A stretch of 5,076 bases of DNA, taken from assembly GCA_030019105.1 (NCBI GenBank), contig JASEGY010000243.1, positions 1 to 5,076 of the forward strand, written 5' to 3'. The notes below the pieces were generated by a model. The model was not told where the DNA came from. It worked only from the letters and a program-made list of their open reading frames with translations, and ran no database searches. This DNA is from a bacterium. GTDB taxonomy: Bacteria; UBA9089; JASEGY01. Numbering within the stretch: position 1 is the stretch's first letter; each line of letters begins with the position of its first letter. The position numbers and the translations under genes were made by a program. Shown here piece by piece: positions 1 through 4,827 of the stretch.

Positions 1-952
1 TCAGTACCTTTAAGATTGCTGCTTTGAAAGAAACAAATTCTGAGTAATATTTGGAATATAAACATTGCTTTTTAACAAACTTCCAGAGACGTTCGATTAA
101 ATTCAAATTGGGTGAATAAGAAGGTAAATAAAGAAGTTCTATGTTGAGAATTTCCGCCAGTTCTTGAACCACCTTACACTTTTGGTATCTGGCATTATCC
201 AAGACCAGAGTGATAGGGACTTCCAAATTTAGCCAATAAAGCCGGCAAAGGAGTTCGCAAACACTTTGGGCGTTAATATAAGAATCGTTAGTAACCATAA
301 TCAGTTCATGAGTGATCGCATTAAGGGCACCGAGGACATTAAACCGTTTTCTGCCAGCAGGGGCTTTGAGAAAAAGTCGAGTGAGTGACCAAAGATATCC
401 AAGAAAAGGAGCCAGTACAAAATGAGCGGCATCTACGAAGAAGACAGATCTTTGCCCTGATTTAGCCTCATTAAGTCGAGGCTCCAACTCTTGTTTTTTA
501 AAGGTTTCCTGTTTCTCTATATCGGCCTTAGCGGGCATCATTCCCACTTTGCGACGGCTTAGCCCAATCGATTTGAGAAACTTACGTACTTGGGTCTCTC
601 CCCGTTTGAGCCCCGTAAGTTCCTCTATTTTACTCATCGCTTCTTTAATGGTTGCTGGAGGATGCTCGCGAAAATAGTCCTCAATTGTGGAAGTATGCTC
701 TGCTAACTCACTTACAGGTTGATGGAATTTAACTTCTTTCAACTTTTCAAGGCCACCCTCTTTGTAATCTCGAAGGTAGCTTGTTAAGGTGTTGCCAGAA
801 ATACTGGTCACTTGAGCAATTTTTTCATGCGAAAATACTTGGCTCTTTAGCCATAAAGCCTCCACCTTGCGTTGAACTCGGGGGTGAGGATGATTATAGC
901 GTTCGTAATTCAAAGCCTGAGTTTCTTCTTTAGTGAATTCAATATTAATCAT
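1..952 (-). CDS. IS630-family DDE transposase, 3' end cut by window edge
   Basis: This enzyme cuts and pastes its own element into TA dinucleotides. The open frame gives 317 residues from ATG 952-950 and runs off the left edge with no stop. A helix-turn-helix DNA-binding region is likely at residues 25-65. The catalytic triad is clear: D174 in FFVDAAHF, D252 in LVLDNARYQK and E287 in SPNLNLIERLW. The 34 residues between the second D and the E are the DD34E spacing known for IS630/Tc1-type enzymes. IS630 transposases are usually about 340 residues, so roughly 20-30 are probably missing. The start is chosen because GGAGGG (957-962, read on the minus strand) sits 4 nt upstream. No frameshift or internal stop is seen, so the gene may be intact and active. 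The neighbouring terminal repeat and TA duplication support the family call. Confidence 0.94.
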   Translation of the reverse strand, partial: MINIEFTKEETQALNYERYNHPHPRVQRKVEALWLKSQVFSHEKIAQVTSISGNTLTSYLRDYKEGGLEKLKEVKFHQPVSELAEHTSTIEDYFREHPPATIKEAMSKIEELTGLKRGETQVRKFLKSIGLSRRKVGMMPAKADIEKQETFKKQELEPRLNEAKSGQRSVFFVDAAHFVLAPFLGYLWSLTRLFLKAPAGRKRFNVLGALNAITHELIMVTNDSYINAQSVCELLCRLYWLNLEVPITLVLDNARYQKCKVVQELAEILNIELLYLPSYSPNLNLIERLWKFVKKQCLYSKYYSEFVSFKAAILKVL

Positions 953-970
953 TTTGCCCTCCAGGTAAAT

Positions 971-1000
971 AAAATATTCCCCCCTTACCATTATCGACAA
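971..1000 (-). promoter_or_regulatory. Possible transposase promoter
   Basis: On the minus strand, TTGTCG (995-1000) and TATTTT (971-976) are separated by 18 bp and lie just upstream of the transposase ribosome-binding site. They fit sigma-70 boxes only loosely (about 4 of 6 each). The short leader this would give makes the assignment weak. Confidence 0.22.
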
Positions 1001-1051
1001 TCTGGAAGGCATCCTGAAGGTTTCTGTTTAGGTTTTTTATATAAAAACGCA

Positions 1052-1071
1052 ATTTGTGGCCGTGCCGAGTA
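1052..1071. repeat. Terminal inverted repeat of the IS630-like element
   Basis: The 20-bp end of the IS. It matches the left terminus of the 309-bp element (4302-4321) at 17 of 20 bases. It also shares the TACTC start, CGG core and CATAA-like block with that element's right terminus (4591-4610). Similarity appears to continue inward as a TGCG-plus-T-run segment. This is presumably the transposase binding site. Confidence 0.75.
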
Positions 1072-1111
1072 TATCATCCTTTTCACTTTTTAAAGGAAAA
1101 GCAATTTCCTA

Positions 1112-1279
1112 TCATCGGCCGGGATGATCTCCTTTTTGTTTGAGGATGTTAGCAATACGCTTTTCTTTGCTATCGCTCTTTTTCTTCAGGTATTCTATAG
1201 TAAGTCCGTTATCACGGGCAATTTGTTCGGCATTATGAATAATCTCGTCACGCAACGGTTGGGCAAACTGTTCATCTAT
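1112..1279 (-). pseudogene. Fragment of an unidentified gene, both ends lost
   Basis: A 55-codon open stretch, from ATA at 1277-1279 to TGA at 1112-1114, reads like real protein. It is charged and helical, with segments such as [19 protein letters not shown] and ARDNGLTIEYLKKK, and it ends in KGDHPGR. There is no start codon with a ribosome-binding site. An in-frame TGA lies directly upstream, exactly where homology to an integrase begins on the other strand. The ending HPG-R followed by stop looks like a breakpoint. I have a vague sense that the EQIA-NGL-IEYL-KK pattern with a later KGDHPG occurs in a conserved hypothetical family, but I cannot name it and offer no function. The remnant sits between the IS630 insertion and the recombinase remnant and shows no sign of expression. 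Confidence 0.4.
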
Positions 1280-1457
1280 TCAGGAATTGCTGGGACACAA
1301 GGATGTTAAAACTACCATGATTTACACGCATGTGCTGAATTACGGTCCAAAAGGAGTGCGAAGTCCAATTGATGCACCAAAAGCGGTGTCTTATACTGAT
1401 CAGTCTAAGACACCTGCTTTTCATAACAATTCTGCGCAACATAAAGGAGGTAAATGA
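1278..1457 (+). pseudogene. C-terminal remnant of an integron-type tyrosine recombinase
   Basis: The frame reads [19 protein letters not shown], then [13 protein letters not shown], and ends at TGA 1455-1457. LLGH-D-TTMIYTH is the last conserved block of tyrosine recombinases: H is the conserved histidine/tryptophan-position residue and Y of IYTH is the nucleophile that attaches to DNA. The tail GP-GVRSP-D after it is typical of integron integrases (IntI), more than of XerC/XerD or phage integrases. Only about the last tenth of the protein remains, since integrases are about 320 residues. The catalytic arginines and the N-terminal SAM-like domain are absent, so it cannot work. Homology begins abruptly at about 1275-1280, against an unrelated minus-strand gene fragment. 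The last 28 codons run through a palindrome and may not be ancestral coding sequence. Whether it was a true integron platform is uncertain. Confidence 0.75.
1379..1421. repeat. 43-nt near-perfect palindrome, possible bidirectional terminator
   Basis: The left arm is AAAAGC then GGTGTCTTA, the centre is ACTGATCAGT (itself a perfect palindrome), and the right arm is TAAGACACC, a single bulged T at 1415, then GCTTTT. One mismatched pair (1394/1405) and one bulge are the only flaws. As RNA it would form a long hairpin with A-rich and T-rich flanks on opposite sides, as in two-way Rho-independent terminators. It lies right after the conserved end of the recombinase remnant. A dimeric-protein operator or a mobile repeat are alternatives. 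Confidence 0.7.
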
Positions 1458-1461
1458 GATA

Positions 1462-1551
1462 ATGAGATTTTTATATCCAAAATACCGGCGTAATAGACTG
1501 ACAGTCCAGCATGCCGGGGGCGGTTATAATGACCAGTCTAATTATCGTTAG
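1462..1551 (+). CDS. Possible 29-residue basic peptide
   Basis: From ATG 1462 to TAG 1549-1551, the peptide starts MRFLYPKYRRNRL and ends GGGYNDQSNYR. It carries about six arginines or lysines and several tyrosines. A strong AGGAGG site (1445-1450) lies upstream, but the spacing of 11 nt is long. A competing ATG at 1453 is followed at once by a stop. The sequence overlaps a good -10 box and an inverted repeat, so it may be regulatory DNA rather than a gene. No family is recognised. Confidence 0.25.
   Translation: MRFLYPKYRRNRLTVQHAGGGYNDQSNYR
1498..1530 (+). promoter_or_regulatory. Possible promoter with consensus -10 box
   Basis: TATAAT at 1525-1530 matches the sigma-70 -10 consensus exactly. 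CTGACA at 1498-1503 matches the -35 box at 5 of 6 bases, but the 21-bp spacer is longer than the usual 16-18. An inverted repeat, TAGACTG (1494-1500) and CAGTCTA (1534-1540), brackets the site from the -35 box to the expected start of transcription, as an operator would. If real, it would drive the 139-residue gene from a leader of about 150 nt. Confidence 0.33.
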
Positions 1552-1606
1552 GCTCCAATTTGCCAAAAAGGAGGTGATGTTCTATAAAATAAGATTTAGG
1601 GAAAAG

Positions 1607-1660
1607 AAGGATCTTTTAAAGTTGGTGGAGAGATCCTTTCTTTAACAAAAAGACACCAAC
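1607..1660 (+). promoter_or_regulatory. Leader RNA structure, possible H-type pseudoknot before the 139-aa gene
   Basis: Stem 1 pairs AAGGATCT (1607-1614) with AGATCCTT (1631-1638). Stem 2 pairs GTTGGTG (1621-1627), inside the loop of stem 1, with CACCAAC (1654-1660) downstream. All pairs are Watson-Crick. The interleaved order is an H-type pseudoknot, ending 12 nt before the AGGAGG site of the next gene. Stem 1 alone is followed by TTCTTT and could instead act as a weak terminator. A 22-codon frame (ATG 1577 to TAA 1645) behind AAGGAGGTG overlaps the structure, but its ribosome site is only 2 nt from the ATG, so it is probably not translated. No known riboswitch class is recognised. Confidence 0.4.
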
Positions 1661-1684
1661 TAAATCAAAAAAAGGAGGAAGAAA

Positions 1685-2104
1685 ATGGCTAGCATTACAA
1701 ATCCAGTGTTAGTAGTTACAGGCGTTAATCCCACAACGGTAAACTTAAAAGTGACTTACACTCTAACTCCGAGTGCAATCGAGAAACTTGCGGGGACAGT
1801 GTTTAAAGAGAGCATTTTGGCAATTGGGGACGATTCTGGAGTCTTAGGCGACGTAGTGGTCGCAACTTTCACGCCACAAGTTTTTGTAGTGAATGCTGCA
1901 ACCATCAATGTTCCACGTAATCGGGCCCTGAACGTACTTAAGTCTGCTATGAACGAGGATTCAGGTTTCGAGCCAAGTGGTGCGGAGCAAGTAGACGAGA
2001 TCTTTGCTAAGGTCACAATCACGTACGAAGCTAACGCGCCTGTAGTCCCAACACTTCCGGCGCCAGGGATTTCAAGCACAGTCACCGGTGCATGGAAGCC
2101 CTAG
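1685..2104 (+). CDS. Conserved-looking 139-residue protein of unknown function
   Basis: The gene is complete, from ATG 1685 to TAG 2102-2104. Its AGGAGG site (1673-1678) is 6 nt before the start, so the start is well supported. No family is recognised. The protein begins MASITNPVLVVTGVNPTTVN and is rich in valine, threonine and alanine. Alternating segments such as VNLKVTYTLT, VVVATFTPQVFVV and IFAKVTITYEA suggest a small beta-sandwich. A middle segment, PRNRALNVLKSAMNEDSG, is more helical and charged, and the end (PVVPTLPAPG) is proline-rich and probably flexible. There is no signal peptide, membrane segment or cysteine, so it should be soluble and cytoplasmic unless secreted by another route. 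It is the only complete undamaged gene in the window, preceded by a structured leader and followed by 140 bp of noncoding DNA before a group II intron. A structural or binding role is a guess; a cassette gene carried next to the integrase remnant is possible but unproven. Confidence 0.82.
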   Translation: MASITNPVLVVTGVNPTTVNLKVTYTLTPSAIEKLAGTVFKESILAIGDDSGVLGDVVVATFTPQVFVVNAATINVPRNRALNVLKSAMNEDSGFEPSGAEQVDEIFAKVTITYEANAPVVPTLPAPGISSTVTGAWKP

Positions 2105-2244
2105 TCACTTGTGGAGGTCTTCCCGTAAGTGCTTGCCCTCGGTCACGAGGCATCTACGTGTCGATCGGGCTAAGTTGTGGGGTGACGGGGGGGGTGACGC
2201 GTGCCTTGAAGTATGGAATACCCAAGTGATTGAAAATATCACCT
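2105..2244 (+). other. Noncoding spacer forming the 5' exon side of the group II intron
   Basis: No gene is supported here. TGCCCTCG (2134-2141) and CGAGGCA (2146-2152) form a short hairpin with a GTCA loop and one bulge, a possible weak terminator for the preceding gene but without a T-run. GGGGTGACG occurs twice with a 12-bp period (2179-2187 and 2191-2199) in a G-rich patch. AAGTGAT and ATCACCT (around 2224-2244) form an imperfect inverted repeat ending exactly at the proposed intron junction, a possible stem-loop recognised by the intron. Confidence 0.35.
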
Positions 2245-3669
2245 GTGCGAGCCTAATCCTTGTACAGAAGTTTATACCTATGCCCATACAATGGAGCAAT
2301 CCGTATGGGTAGAAAGATAGCTTATCATCCTTCGGCAAGCTCAGGACGAGGTGAGATGACGGAGTTACGAGGTATAGATGACCTTTTGGGGTGTGTGAAT
2401 ATGGCGTGTTAATTCGTGCCAACTGCCGTGACACAGTGAAGCACAGGCAAAGTTCCTTGTCGGAGATGGACAAATCGGTTAGATAAGAACGTCTCTGGAT
2501 AATGCGTTTGAACACATATCACGAAGGGAAAAGGGGTAATCCATATGACCGAGGGAGGACTTACATCTTGGGAGAAATGCCCTAACAGCGAGGTATAAGG
2601 GAAAACCGAAGTCCGAGTTGTATGAGATGGTGATAGACGACCGACTCTCACGGGTCTATTCTTGAAAGTCGTCAGCATTGCTCATAATAGTTTCTGGTGT
2701 GAACCAGAAATGAAGGGGCATAACCGTAGTGGAGTTGATAAAAGTGATAGATTGAATACGTTCGATGAGAAAAGAGACTCTTTGCATAAGCAATGCAGTA
2801 GCAAGAGCCTTTCTTGTTTTGCTTGTGTCAGGTAGAATCCGTACTCAGGAAACACGATTGATAAATCTATTATTCGTAATCAATCAAAAGGAACATATCG
2901 AGAGATGCTTAAGTATCATTCATTAAGAGATAAGGTGTTTAGTCTGAAAAACCTTTATGCTGCTTTTAAACACGTAAAGAAGAATAAAGGAAAGGCTGGT
3001 CTCGACAGGGTGAGTATCAAACAGTTTGAAAGTGACCTTGAGAATAATATCCAAAATATTCACAAGGAACTGAAAATTGAAATCTACCAACCCTCGCCTG
3101 TCCTGCGGGTATACATACCCAAAGGCAGGCACGACAAAAGACCTCTTGGCATTCCCATTGTTAAAGACAGGGTGGTACAGCAGGCGTTCAGGCAAATCAT
3201 CGAGCCGATATTTGAGAAAGACTTCTCGGATAACAGCTACGGATTTCGCCCGGAAAGATGCTGTCACGATGCTATCAGAAGGCTTGAACTGTATAAGCAG
3301 GAAGGGTATACTGAAGTTTTGGATGCCGATATACAGGCATTCTATGACACCATACCACATAAGCTTATCATGGACAGGTTGCGTGAAAAGATTGCTGATG
3401 GATGGGTTTTGAACAGTATTGAGAACATGCTCAAGGCAGGCCCATGACACACAGGATATGTGTCAAGGGCAGGTGTCATGGAAGACGGCATCGTGCATAA
3501 GACAACCGAAGGCGCTCCGCAAGGAGGCGTCATTTCCCCTTTACTTGCTAACCTTATCGGTGACATCATCGACAAGGAGCTTGAAAAGGCTGGATATAAG
3601 TTTGTCCGTTATGCCGATGACTTCGTCGTCATGACAAAATCCAAAGAAGAACTCCCTGCCGCCCTTTCA
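2245..3669 (+). ncRNA. Group II intron, 5' part only (domains I-IV with truncated maturase gene)
   Basis: Group II introns are self-splicing retroelements that encode their own reverse transcriptase in domain IV. The 5' end GTGCG at 2245 fits the GUGYG consensus. The last six exon bases, TCACCT (2239-2244), are complementary to AGGTGA at 2349-2354, a credible IBS1/EBS1 pair at the expected distance. About 660 nt before the maturase gene hold many stems. One is CCCATAC/GTATGGG (2283-2309). Another is GACGAC/GTCGTC (2636-2673). A perfect 8-bp hairpin (2691-2710) is capped by GTGA, a GNRA tetraloop of the kind used in intron tertiary contacts. No frame there looks coding. No domain V or 3' end is seen: the element breaks off near 3669, so it cannot splice or move by itself. 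The intron class was not determined; a class C-like type is possible. Confidence 0.72.
3441..3473 (+). repeat. 33-nt in-frame insertion carrying TGA in the maturase gene
   Basis: Eleven codons (P, stop, H-T-G-Y-V-S-R-A-G) separate MLKAG from VMEDG, which are contiguous in the usual protein as I recall it. The insertion ends in TCAAGGGCAGG (3463-3473), nearly repeating TCAAGGCAGG just before it (3431-3440), as expected for a repeat-mediated or templated insertion. Inside it TGACACA (3445-3451) and TGTGTCA (3459-3465) form a 7-bp hairpin; the first arm holds the stop codon. Confidence 0.5.
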
Positions 3670-3697
3670 TGGAGAACATGGGGTGGAGAACATGGGG
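3670..3697 (+). repeat. Two tandem copies of a 14-bp unit at the maturase breakpoint
   Basis: TGGAGAACATGGGG occurs twice head to tail (3670-3683, 3684-3697), starting where reverse transcriptase similarity stops. The following bases GGACGTAGTTAAAAAAC up to 3766 contain no gene. The G-run followed by ACGTAGTT looks like the outer end of some mobile element, but no partner end is in the window, so this is inference. Confidence 0.65.
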
Positions 3698-3772
3698 GAC
3701 GTAGTTAAAAAACGAAAAAAACCGTGGGCATAAGTCAATACCACTGATTATGCTGGTGATACTGAGTTAAAA

Positions 3773-4017
3773 CGTGGATTTCGACAGGGCGCTATCGGTT
3801 TTGTCTATTTTTTAAGCTTAGAAGTAGTCAGCACTTACAGCAGATTGCGGCATTCCGGCCAATCATCTACCGTAGCCCAAAAAAGCCCAAAAACTCGGTT
3901 TTGCCCCTGAAAAGCCAATTTCTGGAATTCTTGGAGGTTACCCCAAAATCCAGAGAAGTAATGTTTATCGGCACTTAGAAAATCGAGATTTTTCCCAAAG
4001 GGGTGTCGAAATCCACG
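3773..4017. mobile_element. Miniature transposon, copy A (245 bp)
   Basis: This noncoding element has 14-bp terminal inverted repeats, CGTGGATTTCGACA at the left and its complement at the right. It is flanked by TTAAAA on both sides (3767-3772 and 4018-4023), a 6-bp target duplication; a shared G makes 7 bp possible. It matches copy B at 4828-5072 over its whole length, in the opposite orientation, with no difference found by eye. It has no transposase and must be moved in trans by an enzyme not in this window; its ends differ from the IS630-type ends. It cut the small gene that starts at 4112. The family is not recognised. Confidence 0.87.
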
Positions 4018-4112
4018 TTAAAAAGCCAATACTTCTTCTCTTTTAGCTCAACATTATATAAAGAGTAACCCTCCAATAATATGAAGACATCACTATTCTT
4101 TACTTCCAACAC
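4018..4112 (-). pseudogene. 5' end of a small gene overlapping the SPASM gene, possibly PqqD-like, cut by copy A
   Basis: A GTG start at 4112-4110 lies 7 nt after GGAGGAGG (minus strand, about 4120-4127) and overlaps the end of the SPASM gene by 13 nt in another frame, a usual sign of translational coupling. About 31 codons precede the miniature transposon: LEVKNSDVFILLEGYSLYN, then VELKEKKYWLFN. PqqD-like RiPP-recognition proteins show a similar pattern (short strand, Y-N-E segment, Y-LN before a helix) and often sit beside radical SAM/SPASM genes. If real, it would present a precursor peptide to the SPASM enzyme. On the present DNA the frame continues into the transposon. With the transposon and one TTAAAA copy removed it would read AAC-TCA-GTA-TCA-CCA-GCA then TAA (3748-3750), so the sequence on the other side may be rearranged too. 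The PqqD assignment is tentative; the gene start is firmer. Confidence 0.42.
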
Positions 4113-4301
4113 TGTGTATCCTCCTCCATATAATCTCCTGTCATTGCATAGGCAACTGCCCGACATCCACCACAGGAATATATGTATTTACAACCTTTAC
4201 ACTTCCCTTTTAAATTATTCTTATCTCTGATTCTCCATAAAACATCAGAGGTATACCAAATTTTAAATAACCCATCTTTTAGGATATTACCAATAGGGAT
4301 A
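4100..4301 (-). pseudogene. Radical SAM/SPASM protein, 3' piece of the interrupted gene
   Basis: This half gives the last 65 residues, PIGNILKDGLFKIWYTSDVL through TQCWK, with stop TAA at 4102-4100. The pattern C-K-G-C, five residues, C-G-G-C-R-A-V-A-Y-A, then D-x-x-C near the end is the second half of a SPASM domain. That domain binds auxiliary iron-sulfur clusters in radical SAM enzymes that modify peptides or proteins. It follows from the 5' piece across the 309-bp insertion: dropping that element and one TA joins the halves into 138 codons with the frame kept and GNI-DG-IW in the usual place. The CX2CX5CX2C spacing is one residue shorter than the textbook CX2CX5CX3C but occurs commonly as CGGCRA. 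The small downstream gene overlaps its end. No start signal lies in this piece, so it is not expressed alone. Confidence 0.85.
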
Positions 4302-4610
4302 TACTCAGCACGGTCATAAATAGTGATTTTGAACAGGTTGTAGGTTGTAAGTTGTAGGTATAGTGTTTAAGAAAAAGATTTTGGGGTTGGTTATCCTTTG
4401 GAGTTTAGGCTTTAGCCTTTCATAACTAATGAAATCCTAAAGGATTAACTCCGAAAGCTACATAGCCTGTCTTGAATTCGCTTACCCCAAAATATTTATC
4501 TTAAGAGCTATAGTAGGCGTAACCTACAACTTACAACTTACAACTTACAACACAGATTGCCCCAAGTTATTGAGAAGGTACAAAATCGCAGATTATGCCC
4601 GCGTTGAGTA
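4302..4610. mobile_element. Non-autonomous IS630-type miniature element (309 bp) inside the SPASM gene
   Basis: The ends TACTCAGCACGGTCATAAAT (4302-4321) and, inverted, TACTCAACGCGGGCATAATC (4610-4591) agree at 15 of 20 positions. TA flanks both sides (4300-4301 and 4611-4612), and removing one TA with the element restores the interrupted gene. The left end matches the IS630-like terminus at 1071-1052 at 17 of 20 bases, so that transposase family very likely moved it. Inside, arms of GTTGTAR heptamers (three at 4337-4357, four inverted at 4524-4551) and further pairs such as TTTTGGGGT/ACCCCAAAA make most of the element self-complementary. It encodes nothing recognisable. Confidence 0.87.
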
Positions 4611-4827
4611 TATTTAATCTTCTACAAGGCAATACCGTACCATCATGAAGAATAGCCAAAGAAGTAAAACCAATAGGACAGAATCCTCCCTCTGTCTTAG
4701 AAAAGGGCTTCCCATTATTAGAAATAGCCCATAGAGGTCTTCTTCTTCTGATTACTAAGTTGCTTTCTTTAACATCATTATCTTCTACCCGCTGGTTGAT
4801 ATAATTATAAACATCCTTAAGCTCTAA
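4611..4827 (-). pseudogene. Radical SAM/SPASM protein, middle piece; N-terminal part beyond miniature transposon B
   Basis: Reading from the junction with copy B (TTAGAG at 4827-4822), 73 codons run from LELKDVYNYINQRVED through RRRRPLWAIS and GGFCPIGFTSLAILHDG to VLPCRRLNI. C50 and C68 in CX12GX4C are the first cysteines of a SPASM domain, with the usual F-G-CP start and L-DG-V-PCRR core. The radical SAM barrel and its CX3CX2C cluster motif must lie upstream, past copy B and outside the window. A long open frame begins at ATG 4842, but that ATG and the first few codons belong to the end of copy B, so it is not a genuine start. After LNI the frame enters the 309-bp element and stops at about 4567. 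The substrate is unknown; a peptide-modifying role is inferred from the SPASM domain and the overlapping neighbour. Confidence 0.85.

Larger units (their letters stand above)
1..1071 (-). mobile_element. IS630-like insertion sequence, one end in window
   Basis: The element holds a single transposase gene and 119 bp between that gene's start and the element's end. Read inward from the outside, its terminus is TACTCGGCACGGCCACAAAT (minus strand, 1071 down to 1052), followed outside by TA at 1072-1073, the expected target duplication of IS630/Tc1 elements. The end is placed by comparison with the 309-bp element at 4302-4610, whose termini match this one and whose TA duplication can be verified from the gene it interrupts. 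The other end lies to the left of the window, so the full length and matching repeat cannot be checked here. Confidence 0.78.
2905..3708 (+). pseudogene. ltrA: Group II intron reverse transcriptase/maturase, broken by a stop and truncated
   Basis: The protein copies the intron into DNA and helps it splice. From ATG 2905 the frame gives an N-terminal block (LRDKVFSLKNLYAAF, then KNKGKAGLD), the finger motif KRPLGIPIVKDRVVQQAFR and SYGFRPERCCHDAI. Next come the motif A aspartate D142 in LDADIQAFYDTIPH, the TPQGG-like TEGAPQGGVISPLLANL, and the catalytic YADD at residues 236-239. Two lesions are visible. A TGA at 3445-3447 interrupts the frame after residue 180, inside an in-frame 33-nt insertion. 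Family similarity ends after KSKEELPAALS at about 3669; the remaining codons to TAG 3706-3708 come from unrelated repeat DNA. Full-length enzymes are about 420-470 residues, so the thumb/maturase domain and any endonuclease domain are missing. AAAGGA (2887-2892) is a modest ribosome site 12 nt upstream. Confidence 0.92.

Noticed and set aside
872..1093. Plus-strand frame of 73 codons
   Set aside because: It lies antisense to the transposase start and its upstream region and runs through the IS end.
1756..2085. Minus-strand frame of 109 codons
   Set aside because: It is antisense to the well-started 139-residue gene and has low-complexity composition typical of a shadow frame.
2245..2250. Insertion of the intron into an attC site, as known for some class C introns
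   Set aside because: The exon next to GTGCG lacks GTTRRRY or RYYYAAC boxes at the needed place.
2105..2678. Minus-strand frames of 136 and 89 codons
   Set aside because: They lie over the structured RNA part of the group II intron and have no credible ribosome sites or protein-like similarity.
3445..3447. Recoding of TGA (selenocysteine or a variant genetic code)
   Set aside because: The TGA lies in an insertion within an already truncated gene, other genes use TGG for tryptophan and TGA as stop, and no selenocysteine context is evident.
2923..3575. Frames overlapping the reverse transcriptase on both strands
   Set aside because: The plus frame with LDADI, APQGG and YADD is clearly the real one; the others have no motifs.
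3975..4166. A 63-residue minus-strand gene starting at 4166
   Set aside because: The first 18 residues are the SPASM end read in another frame and the last part is copy A; the supported start is GTG 4112.
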